Assembly (NCBI GenBank): GCA_050300015.1
Contig: JBNKWZ010000030.1
Coordinates: forward strand, 1-33,287
Origin: CAYZQH01 sp050300015
Lineage (GTDB): Bacteria; Pseudomonadota; Gammaproteobacteria; Pseudomonadales; Cellvibrionaceae
Reading direction: 5' to 3'
Length of the DNA: 33,287 nt
Shown here piece after piece: positions 1 through 7,135 of this stretch. The notes under the pieces are model-generated. The model had not been told where the DNA came from, made no database searches, and saw only the letters and a program-made list of their open reading frames with translations. The translations under genes and the position numbers were made by a program. Positions within the stretch are counted from its first letter, which is position 1, and the number at the start of each line of letters is the position of its first letter.

Positions 1-131
1 CAAAAAAGCCACTAAAGAAAGGTGAGTCATTAAAGGATCGAGCTCGAAATGATTTGGAATTAATCAAATCAAATAAAGCACTCATACGATCGTTTTTTCG
101 AGAACCCAATGTATCCTTCGCTGCGGCTTAG
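1..131 (+). CDS. 3' end of an unrecognised gene (partial)
   Basis: The frame starting at base 3 stays open for 42 codons and ends at a TAG at 129-131. The other two forward frames hit stops within the first 25 bases. The fragment is rich in Lys and Arg and ends REPNVSFAAA. It is AT-rich compared with the genes further right. The start and most of the protein lie outside the window, so no function can be given. A short chance reading frame is possible but less likely. Confidence 0.4.
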   Translation, partial: KKPLKKGESLKDRARNDLELIKSNKALIRSFFREPNVSFAAA

Positions 132-855
132 GTAGTAAGTAAAGCCCTTCACAAGTAAATTATAGAATGCCAGATGGGCTTTGAGGTCGCGCCTGTCGGG
201 CTTTTAGAGATTTCCTAGAAGCTGTATGGATCGGCCTCGCTAATCCAGTATTTCGGTTCTGCTCTAGGCCTGAATACGCACTACCAAAGGCTGTTTCTCA
301 GCGGGATTTACACCCAATGACGGTGACGGTAAAGCATGCGGCCATAGTGGCCAGGGTGCAGACCCAAAACAGGTTGAATACCTTCTGTCACATGCTTGCC
401 TATTGCGCCGTTCATGGTCTCGAGAAGAAATGCCTACCAAGCGCGATACTATGTAATCCAGCAATCTTTTATGTCTGGTTAGTAAGAATACCTGTCAATT
501 ATCACAATGCCACCGACTTGTACAAGGGCGGAAGGTCTTCGCCCTGTATGCCGACGGAATGGTCGAGGCGCATCAGCGCGATAGGGTGGTCGATCGAGTA
601 CAAACGCCAGATAAAAAGGTGTTATAAAAAAGTGATAAATTTGTGATAACTATACAGTCTTTACCATCATATAATCGCCCGAGCCTTATTCCATTCGAAG
701 CCATCGCCTTTGCTCGTGAGCAGGTGAGGCTACGTTGTTTGCAGAGCTATTTGCAGAGGTGCGTGTGATGACGGCAGGTGATGCGTACGCTAGGCAGTCC
801 TCCGGTAACAAGCCGGAACAACGGATATTTATTCCAATAATATTAGGGAGCCACA
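132..855. other. 724-base stretch without a convincing gene
   Basis: No reading frame here has protein-like composition together with a start signal. A hairpin with arms near 521-530 and 540-548 (AAGGGCG pairing with CGCCCT) sits mid-stretch. A perfect TATAAT at 670-675 lacks a well-spaced -35 box and could be the -10 element for the lipoprotein gene at 856, which would give a leader of about 175 bases. That promoter is a weak call. The DNA may be decayed coding or repeat sequence. Confidence 0.4.
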
Positions 856-2127
856 ATGCAAAAATGTTACAAGCAATGTCTATCCGTTACTTTGCTGGCC
901 ATAACGGTTACAGCGTGCCACGGTGATAAAAAAGGCAACGAAAAACCGATGGACACTATGTACACGGGGGTACGCGGGGGCGACCTCGTAGCGACCGACA
1001 CTGGCAAAAGTCTATACACCGACATCGTGGGCCATGCCAACCTGATGGTGTCCACGGAATCCTCCACTGTGCAGCTTTACGCTACGGGACTTTCTGCGAA
1101 TAAACGTTATGCGGCCCACGTTCATAATGACGTGTGCAGTGCGGGTGGTGGCGGACATTATTTACAAAACCTAGACGGCGAAGATGTTGCCGAAAATGGT
1201 CTTTGGCCAGCTTTGGATACCGACATGGACGGGATGGCCATGACTGAAGTTGAGCAGCCTTTTATGGTCAGGGCTGATGCTAAGAGCGTAGTGATCCATG
1301 AGCCTGGCTCAGGAGATCGTATCGCATGCGCTGACCTTTATTCGAGTACTACCTTAATGGGTGGTTTTATGGCGATTAATTCTGGGGTTGATACCTATGA
1401 GATGCTGTCGGGCAGCGCGTATGTGTCAAACCGCAGTGACAATACTGCAGTAGCGCAAGTGAGTGTGATGGGGCTTACCGCTAATGCCACTTATCCAGCA
1501 CACGTTCATGTTGGTGATTGCGAATCATTAGGAGGTGCCCATTATCTGCAGGATTCAGGTGGCGAAGATATGGCCGAGAATGGTCTATGGCCAGTCACTA
1601 TGACCAATGAATTCGGTTACGGTATGGGTTGGGCGAGCAATCCGTTTAACGTGCGGATGACAGAGACACAAAGCATTATATTACATGACCCGGATACGGG
1701 TGAGCGAATAGCTTGTGCTGACCTGGATGATGAGTTGTTGGCTTTTCGCAGTGGCGGCTTCATGCCCACATCGGATGGCAATATGCTTTACGGTGATGAT
1801 GTGATTCAAGGTAATGCGATGCTTTCAATTTCTCCAATGGGGGAGTCAATGGTGCATCTCACAGTGAAAGGCTTAATGCCAAATACCTCATATGCCTCCC
1901 ATGTTCACAATGGCGTGTGTGAATCAGGCGGCGGCAGTCATTATCTGCAAATGATGGATGGTGAAGACGTTGCAGAGAACGGCCTGTGGCCAGCTTTTAC
2001 CACAGGTGATGACGGTGTTGGTGAGCGCAGCGTCACGGCCAATTTTATCGTCCGTAATGATGCGCGTAGCGTCGTTATCCATGAGCCGGGTTCAGGTGCC
2101 CGAATTGCCTGTGCAGACTTGATGTAA
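856..2127 (+). CDS. Lipoprotein with three tandem copper-only SOD-like domains
   Basis: This 423-residue lipoprotein has a signal peptide ending in the lipobox VTAC (Cys21). Three repeats follow, at about 40-160, 170-290 and 300-423. Each carries the Cu,Zn-SOD copper ligands in order: H88/H90/H101/H148, H216/H218/H229/H277 and H349/H351/H362/H409. Each also keeps the SOD disulfide Cys pair (C94/C158, C222/C287, C355/C419) and the active-site Arg (R155, R284, R416). No His lies between the third and fourth ligands of any repeat, so the zinc-site histidines are absent. Only seven residues separate the last His from the Arg, so the electrostatic loop is absent too. Both losses are hallmarks of copper-only SODs. 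The ATG has AGGGAG five bases upstream. Likely role (inference): superoxide removal or copper binding at the envelope. A two-component system lies 300 bases downstream on the same strand. Confidence 0.85.
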   Translation: MQKCYKQCLSVTLLAITVTACHGDKKGNEKPMDTMYTGVRGGDLVATDTGKSLYTDIVGHANLMVSTESSTVQLYATGLSANKRYAAHVHNDVCSAGGGGHYLQNLDGEDVAENGLWPALDTDMDGMAMTEVEQPFMVRADAKSVVIHEPGSGDRIACADLYSSTTLMGGFMAINSGVDTYEMLSGSAYVSNRSDNTAVAQVSVMGLTANATYPAHVHVGDCESLGGAHYLQDSGGEDMAENGLWPVTMTNEFGYGMGWASNPFNVRMTETQSIILHDPDTGERIACADLDDELLAFRSGGFMPTSDGNMLYGDDVIQGNAMLSISPMGESMVHLTVKGLMPNTSYASHVHNGVCESGGGSHYLQMMDGEDVAENGLWPAFTTGDDGVGERSVTANFIVRNDARSVVIHEPGSGARIACADLM

Positions 2128-2224
2128 GCCCTAGGGCGCCTCTGAAAAGCTCAAATGGCAGAAGCCTTCGAGTTTGATCAAAGGTTCCCTAATAGCAAAG
2201 GAGAGGTGCTAAACTAGAAGCCAG

Positions 2225-2346
2225 CTCAAAAATGGAGATTTTTTGTACAAGCAAGGCCCGAGCGTCTAGAAAAGTGCAGTTTACGGGTGTAGATAGGCAT
2301 TTGAGAGACGCGAGAACGCAGCTGCTGTGAAAAACCCCTTTTTGAG
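2225..2346. repeat. MITE-like imperfect inverted-repeat element
   Basis: The stretch begins CTCAAAAA (2225-2232) and ends TTTTTGAG (2339-2346). The inner parts of both ends also pair loosely: a GG with CC, then a T run at 2239-2244 with an A run at 2330-2334. The unit is about 122 bases, has no coding capacity and fills most of the gap between the SOD-repeat gene and the response regulator. It looks like a small non-autonomous mobile element or a large hairpin repeat. No target-site duplication was established. Confidence 0.4.
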
Positions 2347-2371
2347 ACAGCTTCTACTTGAATCATTGATT

Positions 2372-2395
2372 ACCCACTCCAGAGTTATAGTGGGT
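2372..2395. promoter_or_regulatory. Inverted repeat upstream of the response regulator
   Basis: ACCCACT (2372-2378) and AGTGGGT (2389-2395) are perfect 7-base inverted arms separated by 10 bases. They end 31 bases before the response-regulator ATG. The position suits an operator or a leader hairpin. OmpR-family regulators more often bind direct repeats, so autoregulation is only a guess. Confidence 0.3.
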
Positions 2396-2426
2396 TACGA
2401 TAAATTACTGTAAGCAGGTTAGCTCA

Positions 2427-3209
2427 ATGCCCGGATCACTTAAACTGGCTCATGTGAACCAGACGCCGCAACGCTCTCACGAACGGTGGCGGTTTCTTGT
2501 GGTTGAAGATGAGCATGATCTGGCCAATTTAATCGGTATGCACCTTTGCGAGCTCGATGCCACGATAAAGCAATGTGATCGTGGAGACGACGCTTTAGCA
2601 TTGGTGTTTAAAGAGCATTGGGATTTAATTGTGCTCGATCTCTCCTTGCCGGGCATTGATGGCTTGGAGATCTGTCGCCAGATACGTGGCAAGGGCTTGA
2701 CCACGCCGCTGTTGATGCTGACTTCCCGTTCGACGGAGCTCGACCGAGTATTGGGCCTAGAGCTCGGTGCCGATGACTATTTGTGCAAGCCATTCAGTAC
2801 GCTGGAATTCAAGGCTCGTGTCAAAGCCTTGTTGCGTCGCTCTAGCCATCGCCAGCTTGAAGACATCAAACACACAGAGGTTAGCGACAATGACTTCCGT
2901 ATTGATGAGTTGTATGTCAATCGCGCGCAGCGCAAAGTCATGGTCGCCGGAGCACAAGTCGAGCTAACCGCTAAAGAGTTTGATCTATTGTGGCATTTCA
3001 CCAGTCACCCTGGTCAAGTATTTCGTCGCAGCGAATTATTGGATGCTGTATGGGGCTACGGTCATGAGGGCTACGAGCACACGGTTAACAGCCACATCAA
3101 TCGTTTGCGAGCCAAAATAGAGGGCAACCCCAGTCAGCCGAAATATTTATTGACTGTTTGGGGCGTTGGCTACAAATTCGTCGACCAAGCCGCGCCTGTA
3201 TCATCATGA
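2427..3209 (+). CDS. OmpR/PhoB-family response regulator
   Basis: This 260-residue cytoplasmic DNA-binding regulator has an N-terminal receiver domain at about 22-135. It contains acidic residues E27/D28, phospho-acceptor D71 in IVLDLSLPG, T99 and the conserved K121 in CKPF. A winged-helix output domain at about 165-255 carries ELTAKEFDLLWHF and ends GVGYKFV. Its stop TGA overlaps the kinase ATG (ATGA at 3206-3209), so the two are translationally coupled partners. The start has only a weak AGGT upstream, and about 20 residues precede the receiver domain. The signal sensed is unknown. The nearby SOD-repeat lipoprotein makes a copper, redox or envelope signal plausible but unproven. Confidence 0.93.
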   Translation: MPGSLKLAHVNQTPQRSHERWRFLVVEDEHDLANLIGMHLCELDATIKQCDRGDDALALVFKEHWDLIVLDLSLPGIDGLEICRQIRGKGLTTPLLMLTSRSTELDRVLGLELGADDYLCKPFSTLEFKARVKALLRRSSHRQLEDIKHTEVSDNDFRIDELYVNRAQRKVMVAGAQVELTAKEFDLLWHFTSHPGQVFRRSELLDAVWGYGHEGYEHTVNSHINRLRAKIEGNPSQPKYLLTVWGVGYKFVDQAAPVSS

Positions 3210-4690
3210 TGATCAACTTTGGCAGTCTTTATTCGCGTCTCACATTGGTGATGATCGCGCTGTTTACGGCTATAGGCCTCTCTTATTTGGCGCTCGTATC
3301 CTGGAGTAATTATCGCTATTACCAGGAAACCACCCAGAGCTTAAATAAAAGCTTAGCCATGTACATTGCTGGTCGTGCGCCGTTGATTCGCGATGGGCAA
3401 GTCAATAAGCAGGCAATGAAGGAGCTTGCCGAGCTGGTCATGGTCGTCAATCCCATTGTCGAAGTTTACCTTGTGGACACCAGCGGCCGCATTCTTGCCC
3501 ACGCGCTACCGGCTGAAGAAGTTGTGCGTTCACGTATCGACTTACAACCCGTGAAAGCCTGGCTTGAACAAAAGCAACCTTTACCTATCATCGGCACCGA
3601 TCCACGCTCACAAAGCGCAGAGAAGGTTTTTTCTGCTTGGCCAATAGATGATCATGAACAAACGGTTGGCTACCTGTATGTGGTGCTAGAAGGTGCAACT
3701 TACCAGTCGTTGCGAGATTCTTTGCGCGGCAGCTATGCGCTGCAATTGAGTTTATCGGGTTTAATTGCGATTGTATTTTTTGCAGCGCTGAGTGCATTGA
3801 TTATTTTTGGTTTTATGACCCGTCCCCTGCGGCGCCTAGCCCAAGATATGGAGCATTTTCAAAGCAACGTTTTACAGTCTCCTGAATCGGTGCCGTTCAA
3901 AGGGGATGAGCTTCAGTATCTGCGTAGCGCCTTCGATGCCATGAAAACTCGCATTCGAGATCAGATGGCCAATCTCGAGGAGACAGATCGAGTAAGGCGT
4001 GAGCTGATTTCCAATGTGTCGCACGATTTGCGAACACCTTTGGCGTCGATGCAGGGGTATCTTGAAACTCTCGCACTAAAAACCGATGGTATTGATGACC
4101 AACAAAGGCATAGCTACCTAGAAATTGCTCATAAGCATTGTTTGCGTCTTACCCAACTGGTGCAGGAGTTGTTTGAGCTGAGCAAGCTAGATGCCGGCCG
4201 TACCCCGCCTCATATGGAGAGCTTTTCTCTAGCGGAGTTGCTGCAGGATGTATCACAGAAATTTTCTTTGCAAGCGCAAGAAAAGCAGATACAACTTGAG
4301 GTTAAACCGGTCAATGACTTGTGTAGCGTGCAAGCAGATATCGCCTTAATTGAGCGGGTTATTGAAAACCTCATCGACAATGCCATTCATTACACCCCTG
4401 TCGGGGGCGCCATAAATTTAGCGTTAACGCGACACAGTGAAACTATCGAAGTTCAGGTGATCGACACAGGTACAGGCGTCCCGGCCGACGAACTACCGCT
4501 GATTTTTGACCGCTATTACCGCGCACGCAAGCACCAGGACCCCGCTTTTGGCCACACCGGTACAGGGCTTGGTCTGGCCATTGTTAAACGTATTCTAGAC
4601 CTCCATCAGTGCCGCATCGAAGTCACATCAGAACTTGGCGCTGGTACCTGCATTCAATTCTCTCTACCACGGCAAGACGTAGCCAGTTAA
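3206..4690 (+). CDS. Sensor histidine kinase, HAMP-containing (BaeS/PhoR-like)
   Basis: This is a 494-residue inner-membrane kinase. TM1 lies at about 12-32, a periplasmic sensor at 33-178 and TM2 at 180-203, followed by a HAMP linker (about 204-257). The HisKA domain has the phosphorylated H273 in SNVSHDLRTP. The HATPase domain has N-box ENLIDNA (387-393), G1 DTGTG (420-424) and G2 GTGLGL (452-457). All catalytic motifs are intact. I chose the ATG at 3206 because it overlaps the regulator stop as ATGA; an in-frame ATG at 3158 would add 16 residues that do not look like a membrane-protein start. It should phosphorylate the adjacent regulator. The periplasmic domain shows no motif that names its ligand. 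Confidence 0.92.
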   Translation: MMINFGSLYSRLTLVMIALFTAIGLSYLALVSWSNYRYYQETTQSLNKSLAMYIAGRAPLIRDGQVNKQAMKELAELVMVVNPIVEVYLVDTSGRILAHALPAEEVVRSRIDLQPVKAWLEQKQPLPIIGTDPRSQSAEKVFSAWPIDDHEQTVGYLYVVLEGATYQSLRDSLRGSYALQLSLSGLIAIVFFAALSALIIFGFMTRPLRRLAQDMEHFQSNVLQSPESVPFKGDELQYLRSAFDAMKTRIRDQMANLEETDRVRRELISNVSHDLRTPLASMQGYLETLALKTDGIDDQQRHSYLEIAHKHCLRLTQLVQELFELSKLDAGRTPPHMESFSLAELLQDVSQKFSLQAQEKQIQLEVKPVNDLCSVQADIALIERVIENLIDNAIHYTPVGGAINLALTRHSETIEVQVIDTGTGVPADELPLIFDRYYRARKHQDPAFGHTGTGLGLAIVKRILDLHQCRIEVTSELGAGTCIQFSLPRQDVAS

Positions 4691-4939
4691 GGGTATAGGG
4701 TCAACGAATCGATCTATAGAAAGGCGGTGTATCCCCAACCTAAAAGGGGTGGGGCCTAACCCTTGTTAGGGTGATTAAAAAAATGGGTGCACAGAGCGAA
4801 TTGTTGCTTCGCCATTTATTACAAGGCTTGTAGTCTGTCGCGCAGTTTTTGTTTTATCCTACCCTTTTGATTAGGGAGCCTCTGATTCAGTCCCAATGCC
4901 TTCTCGATTTTGATCTTCTCTGTCGTCCAATTAACCCGG

Positions 4940-5020
4940 CAATTCAATAGATCTCCTATCTATTGAATTGCGCGCGTTCTTGTGCCGCATTAACCCGACA
5001 CAAAAAATTTCCGGGTTAAT
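4940..5020. repeat. Composite palindromic element, copy 1
   Basis: Arms of a perfect 13-base inverted repeat, CAATTCAATAGAT (4940-4952) and ATCTATTGAATTG (4958-4970), flank the loop CTCCT. TTAACCCGG directly precedes the left arm and CGCGCG follows the right arm. A second perfect hairpin, ATTAACCCG (4989-4997) with CGGGTTAAT (5012-5020), follows. No T run follows either stem, so these are not ordinary terminators. A related element with different stem bases lies at 15357-15536. Confidence 0.6.
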
Positions 5021-5050
5021 GGTTTCTGCATCCATAAAGTCATGCGCGTC

Positions 5051-5288
5051 AACTCGGGGCTCATCTACCTGGGCGATCATACCCTTAACAAGCGAAGTCA
5101 TGATATCGAGTGGGCTGCGAGGTCAAGCCCGGTGGGGTCTTCAGAGCTTTCAATTTCTGTGTTAGTGCATCTGGGGCGGTCGCGTGACCGCCGTGAATGG
5201 CGGGAATGTCCTTTTTGCAGGGGCAAAGAACGACCGAGTCACGCTTTGAGCTAAGAAAAGCTTCGAAGGCCAGACGTTATAGGGGCTT
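5051..5288. repeat. Dispersed intergenic repeat B, copy 1
   Basis: This stretch aligns by eye with 6549-6810. Shared blocks include CGGG(G)CTCAT near the left end, a CTTCAGAG block, TGTGTTAG, GACCGCC-N6-GGCGG and GAAGGCCAG near the right end. The GGCGG stem (5188-5203) competes with a second possible stem, GGCGGTC/GACCGCC at 5175-5192. It is non-coding and lies downstream of the kinase gene. Confidence 0.5.
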
Positions 5289-5540
5289 AATTAGAGGTAT
5301 TTTAGAATGTTTGGATCACATTTTTAGTGAATCAGCGCCTTCATTTGTTGGTGCACTATAGGTGTTAAATTCCGGTTATTTAGAGCCTTTTACCCTTGTG
5401 ATTCTTTCGTGAAATATTCGTGATGGTTTTGCAATAAAAATACGTCTTTTCTGTGAAAGCTTACGGGAAAAATCATGCCAATCTATTAGCTGCCTACACT
5501 CAGGTGTACGCGATTTCATTATTGAAAATAGGAGAGAAAT

Positions 5541-6500
5541 ATGATTTTTCAGCGCCTTGCCCCAATCGCTTTTGCTCTGTTTGGTATGTCAATACTCGCA
5601 GCCTGCGACGGTAACAGTAATAGCAACAATAATAACAACCAAGTTATGATGCCAGTGAACCCGGCGACCGCACCTCGTGCCATGGTTGACCGGTTTAGTG
5701 CGGAAGCCGGAACCCTATTTGTACGTGACGCGACAAACGCTCTGCCTGCAGCAAATACGGCTATTGATTTCGATCAGGCTCCTTTTATTACGAAAGGTCT
5801 TGGGCCTGCCGGCGAGCTCGTGGAGTATTATAATTTTGATGTGATGCCAACGGATCCTGCGCCCATTTATGTTTTGTTTCGTGAAGGTGAAGATGCGCCC
5901 GTTGATGGTCAGCTCAATATTGTTGATGTTATCCCGGGTGACTCGGGCTACAACGATTTTTGGCACGTACACAAAGTGACTGTGCCTGCGGAATATGTTG
6001 CCAATACCGTCACAAGTTTAAATGAAATTATGGCCATGAACTACGCGATAACACCCACCAATATCCTGGTTAATTGTCCAATAGTCCCCGACGGCTCTAC
6101 CGCCGTAAAGCGTTTCGCCAACGAAGATATGGGCCTGGTGGAAGGTTGGTATGAAGGCATGGTGGTTAGCTATTTTAATTTCAGCGAAAAAGCGTTGACC
6201 GCAGATCCTGACTCACCTGCAGTTCCTGTATCCCCCATTTTCGTGTCATTTAATATCAACCCTGACCAAGAGGGTGGCGGACCTGCTTCTGGCTTTGTTA
6301 CAGAAGATAATTCTGACCAAACACACAATGTAGTGGCAACCTTGCCGGCGGATGCTGGGTATTCACCGCTTTGGTTGGTGAGCGTTTATGACAATATGGA
6401 TTTTAATAGCGTATCCGATTTGTCTAGCGCAACCGCCGCAACTCGACTCGGAGATGGTGTGGCAACACCCAACTGTCCGATAGTAAGTGTTGGAAACTGA
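5541..6500 (+). CDS. Lipoprotein with internally duplicated domain, function unknown
   Basis: This 319-residue lipoprotein has the lipobox ILAAC (Cys22) followed by an Asn/Ser-rich linker (23-33). Two related halves follow. The first (about 94-182) reads EYYNFDVMPTDPAPIYVLF, then GYNDFWHVHKV, then VNCPIV. The second (about 208-315) reads SYFNF, then PIFVSFNIN, then GYSPLWLVSVYD, then PNCPIV. The shared GY-x3-W block and Cys-Pro-Ile-Val ending show a tandem duplication. The GYSPLW style of motif occurs in poorly described exported families (a DUF7482-like match is my recollection, not a search result). AGGAGA lies just upstream of the ATG. It probably faces the periplasm or cell surface; no catalytic residues can be named. 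Confidence 0.8.
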   Translation: MIFQRLAPIAFALFGMSILAACDGNSNSNNNNNQVMMPVNPATAPRAMVDRFSAEAGTLFVRDATNALPAANTAIDFDQAPFITKGLGPAGELVEYYNFDVMPTDPAPIYVLFREGEDAPVDGQLNIVDVIPGDSGYNDFWHVHKVTVPAEYVANTVTSLNEIMAMNYAITPTNILVNCPIVPDGSTAVKRFANEDMGLVEGWYEGMVVSYFNFSEKALTADPDSPAVPVSPIFVSFNINPDQEGGGPASGFVTEDNSDQTHNVVATLPADAGYSPLWLVSVYDNMDFNSVSDLSSATAATRLGDGVATPNCPIVSVGN

Positions 6501-7135
6501 GAGCTTTCATATTTAGGGCGCTCCGATGATTAGCCCGGCAGGAATAATAGTCGGGCTCATAGCCGGGGCACATATGCCCCATCATTGGCTGAGAAGCCAG
6601 GTTAATAAGTCCCAATGGCTTCGAGGCGTTGACGTCACGCGCAAAGGGGCCTTCAGAGTTCTCCTGTGTCTTTGTGTTAGCGCTTCTCGATAAGCCACCA
6701 GATTGCTTTGACCGCCATGGATGGCGGAAATGCTGTTTGTACTGGCGTAAAAACAGTTCAAGCACCGCATTGACGTCGAAAAGTTCTGAAGGCCAGGAGC
6801 TTTAGGGGTTGATGCAAAACGCTTCCTAGAGTAGGCGCCCACCTAAAAATTCACGCTGACCACCAAGGTCATGTTTTTGCTGCAGGTGGGTGTTCTTTCG
6901 GCTTGCCAGGTGGCGTGCCAGAGAGTTTAGCCCGCCGGCACGTGTAGCTGGTCCGATATTCCGGTACCACTGACACAACCAGTGAATTGGGTCACACCGG
7001 CTCAGCCCGCTTTATGCTTCAATCAGCTGCACCCCTCCTTTAATTGACCGATCCAGTTTTAGGATTACTGTCGTCTCACTGTAACAGACGATATTAGACA
7101 TTACCTATGCGGCACACCTGGAGCTCGTAATAATA
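6501..7135. other. 635-base gene-free region between two lipoprotein genes
   Basis: It holds the second copy of repeat B (6549-6810). Just after the lipoprotein stop, AGCCCG (6532-6537) pairs with CGGGCT (6552-6557), and GGGGCA-CATA-TGCCCC (6565-6580) forms a perfect hairpin. Either could help end transcription, but no T tract follows. Reading frames on the minus strand here run through the repeat and look spurious. The part from 6811 to 7135 shows nothing I can name apart from being the leader of the next gene. Confidence 0.45.
6549..6810. repeat. Dispersed intergenic repeat B, copy 2
   Basis: This is the counterpart of 5051-5288 in the same orientation. It contains the perfect palindrome CCGCCAT-GG-ATGGCGG (6712-6727), where copy 1 has CCGCC/GGCGG with a changed loop, and GGGGCA/TGCCCC where copy 1 has GGG/CCC. 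Conservation is strongest at the paired segments. Confidence 0.5.

Larger units (their letters stand above)
4691..5540. other. 850-base gene-free region containing two repeat elements
   Basis: No convincing gene is present. The stretch holds a short hairpin just after the kinase (ACCCT 4759-4763 with AGGGT 4768-4772, no T tract), a palindromic element (4940-5020) and a longer dispersed repeat copy (5051-5288), both listed separately. The last 200 bases are AT-rich and probably hold the promoter of the lipoprotein gene at 5541, though I could not pick a convincing -35/-10 pair. Confidence 0.5.

Noticed and set aside
317..646. Open frame of 109 codons on the plus strand in the left gap
   Set aside because: No start signal, mixed composition and a run-on basic tail; unlike a real protein. 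A hydrophobic stretch on the opposite strand at 315-400 is also too short and lacks a start.
735..926. 63-codon frame overlapping the start of the SOD-repeat gene
   Set aside because: It overlaps the true gene, whose ribosome-binding site and signal peptide are clear; this frame is a shadow.
2366..2391. TTGATT and TATAGT as a sigma70 promoter for the response regulator
   Set aside because: The spacing is 14 bases, too short for a normal promoter.
4759..4772. Hairpin ACCCT/AGGGT after the kinase as a terminator
   Set aside because: Only five pairs and followed by A rather than T residues.
6424..6842. Minus-strand frames of 86-113 codons after the lipoprotein gene
   Set aside because: They run through repeat B; the apparent protein is translated repeat sequence.
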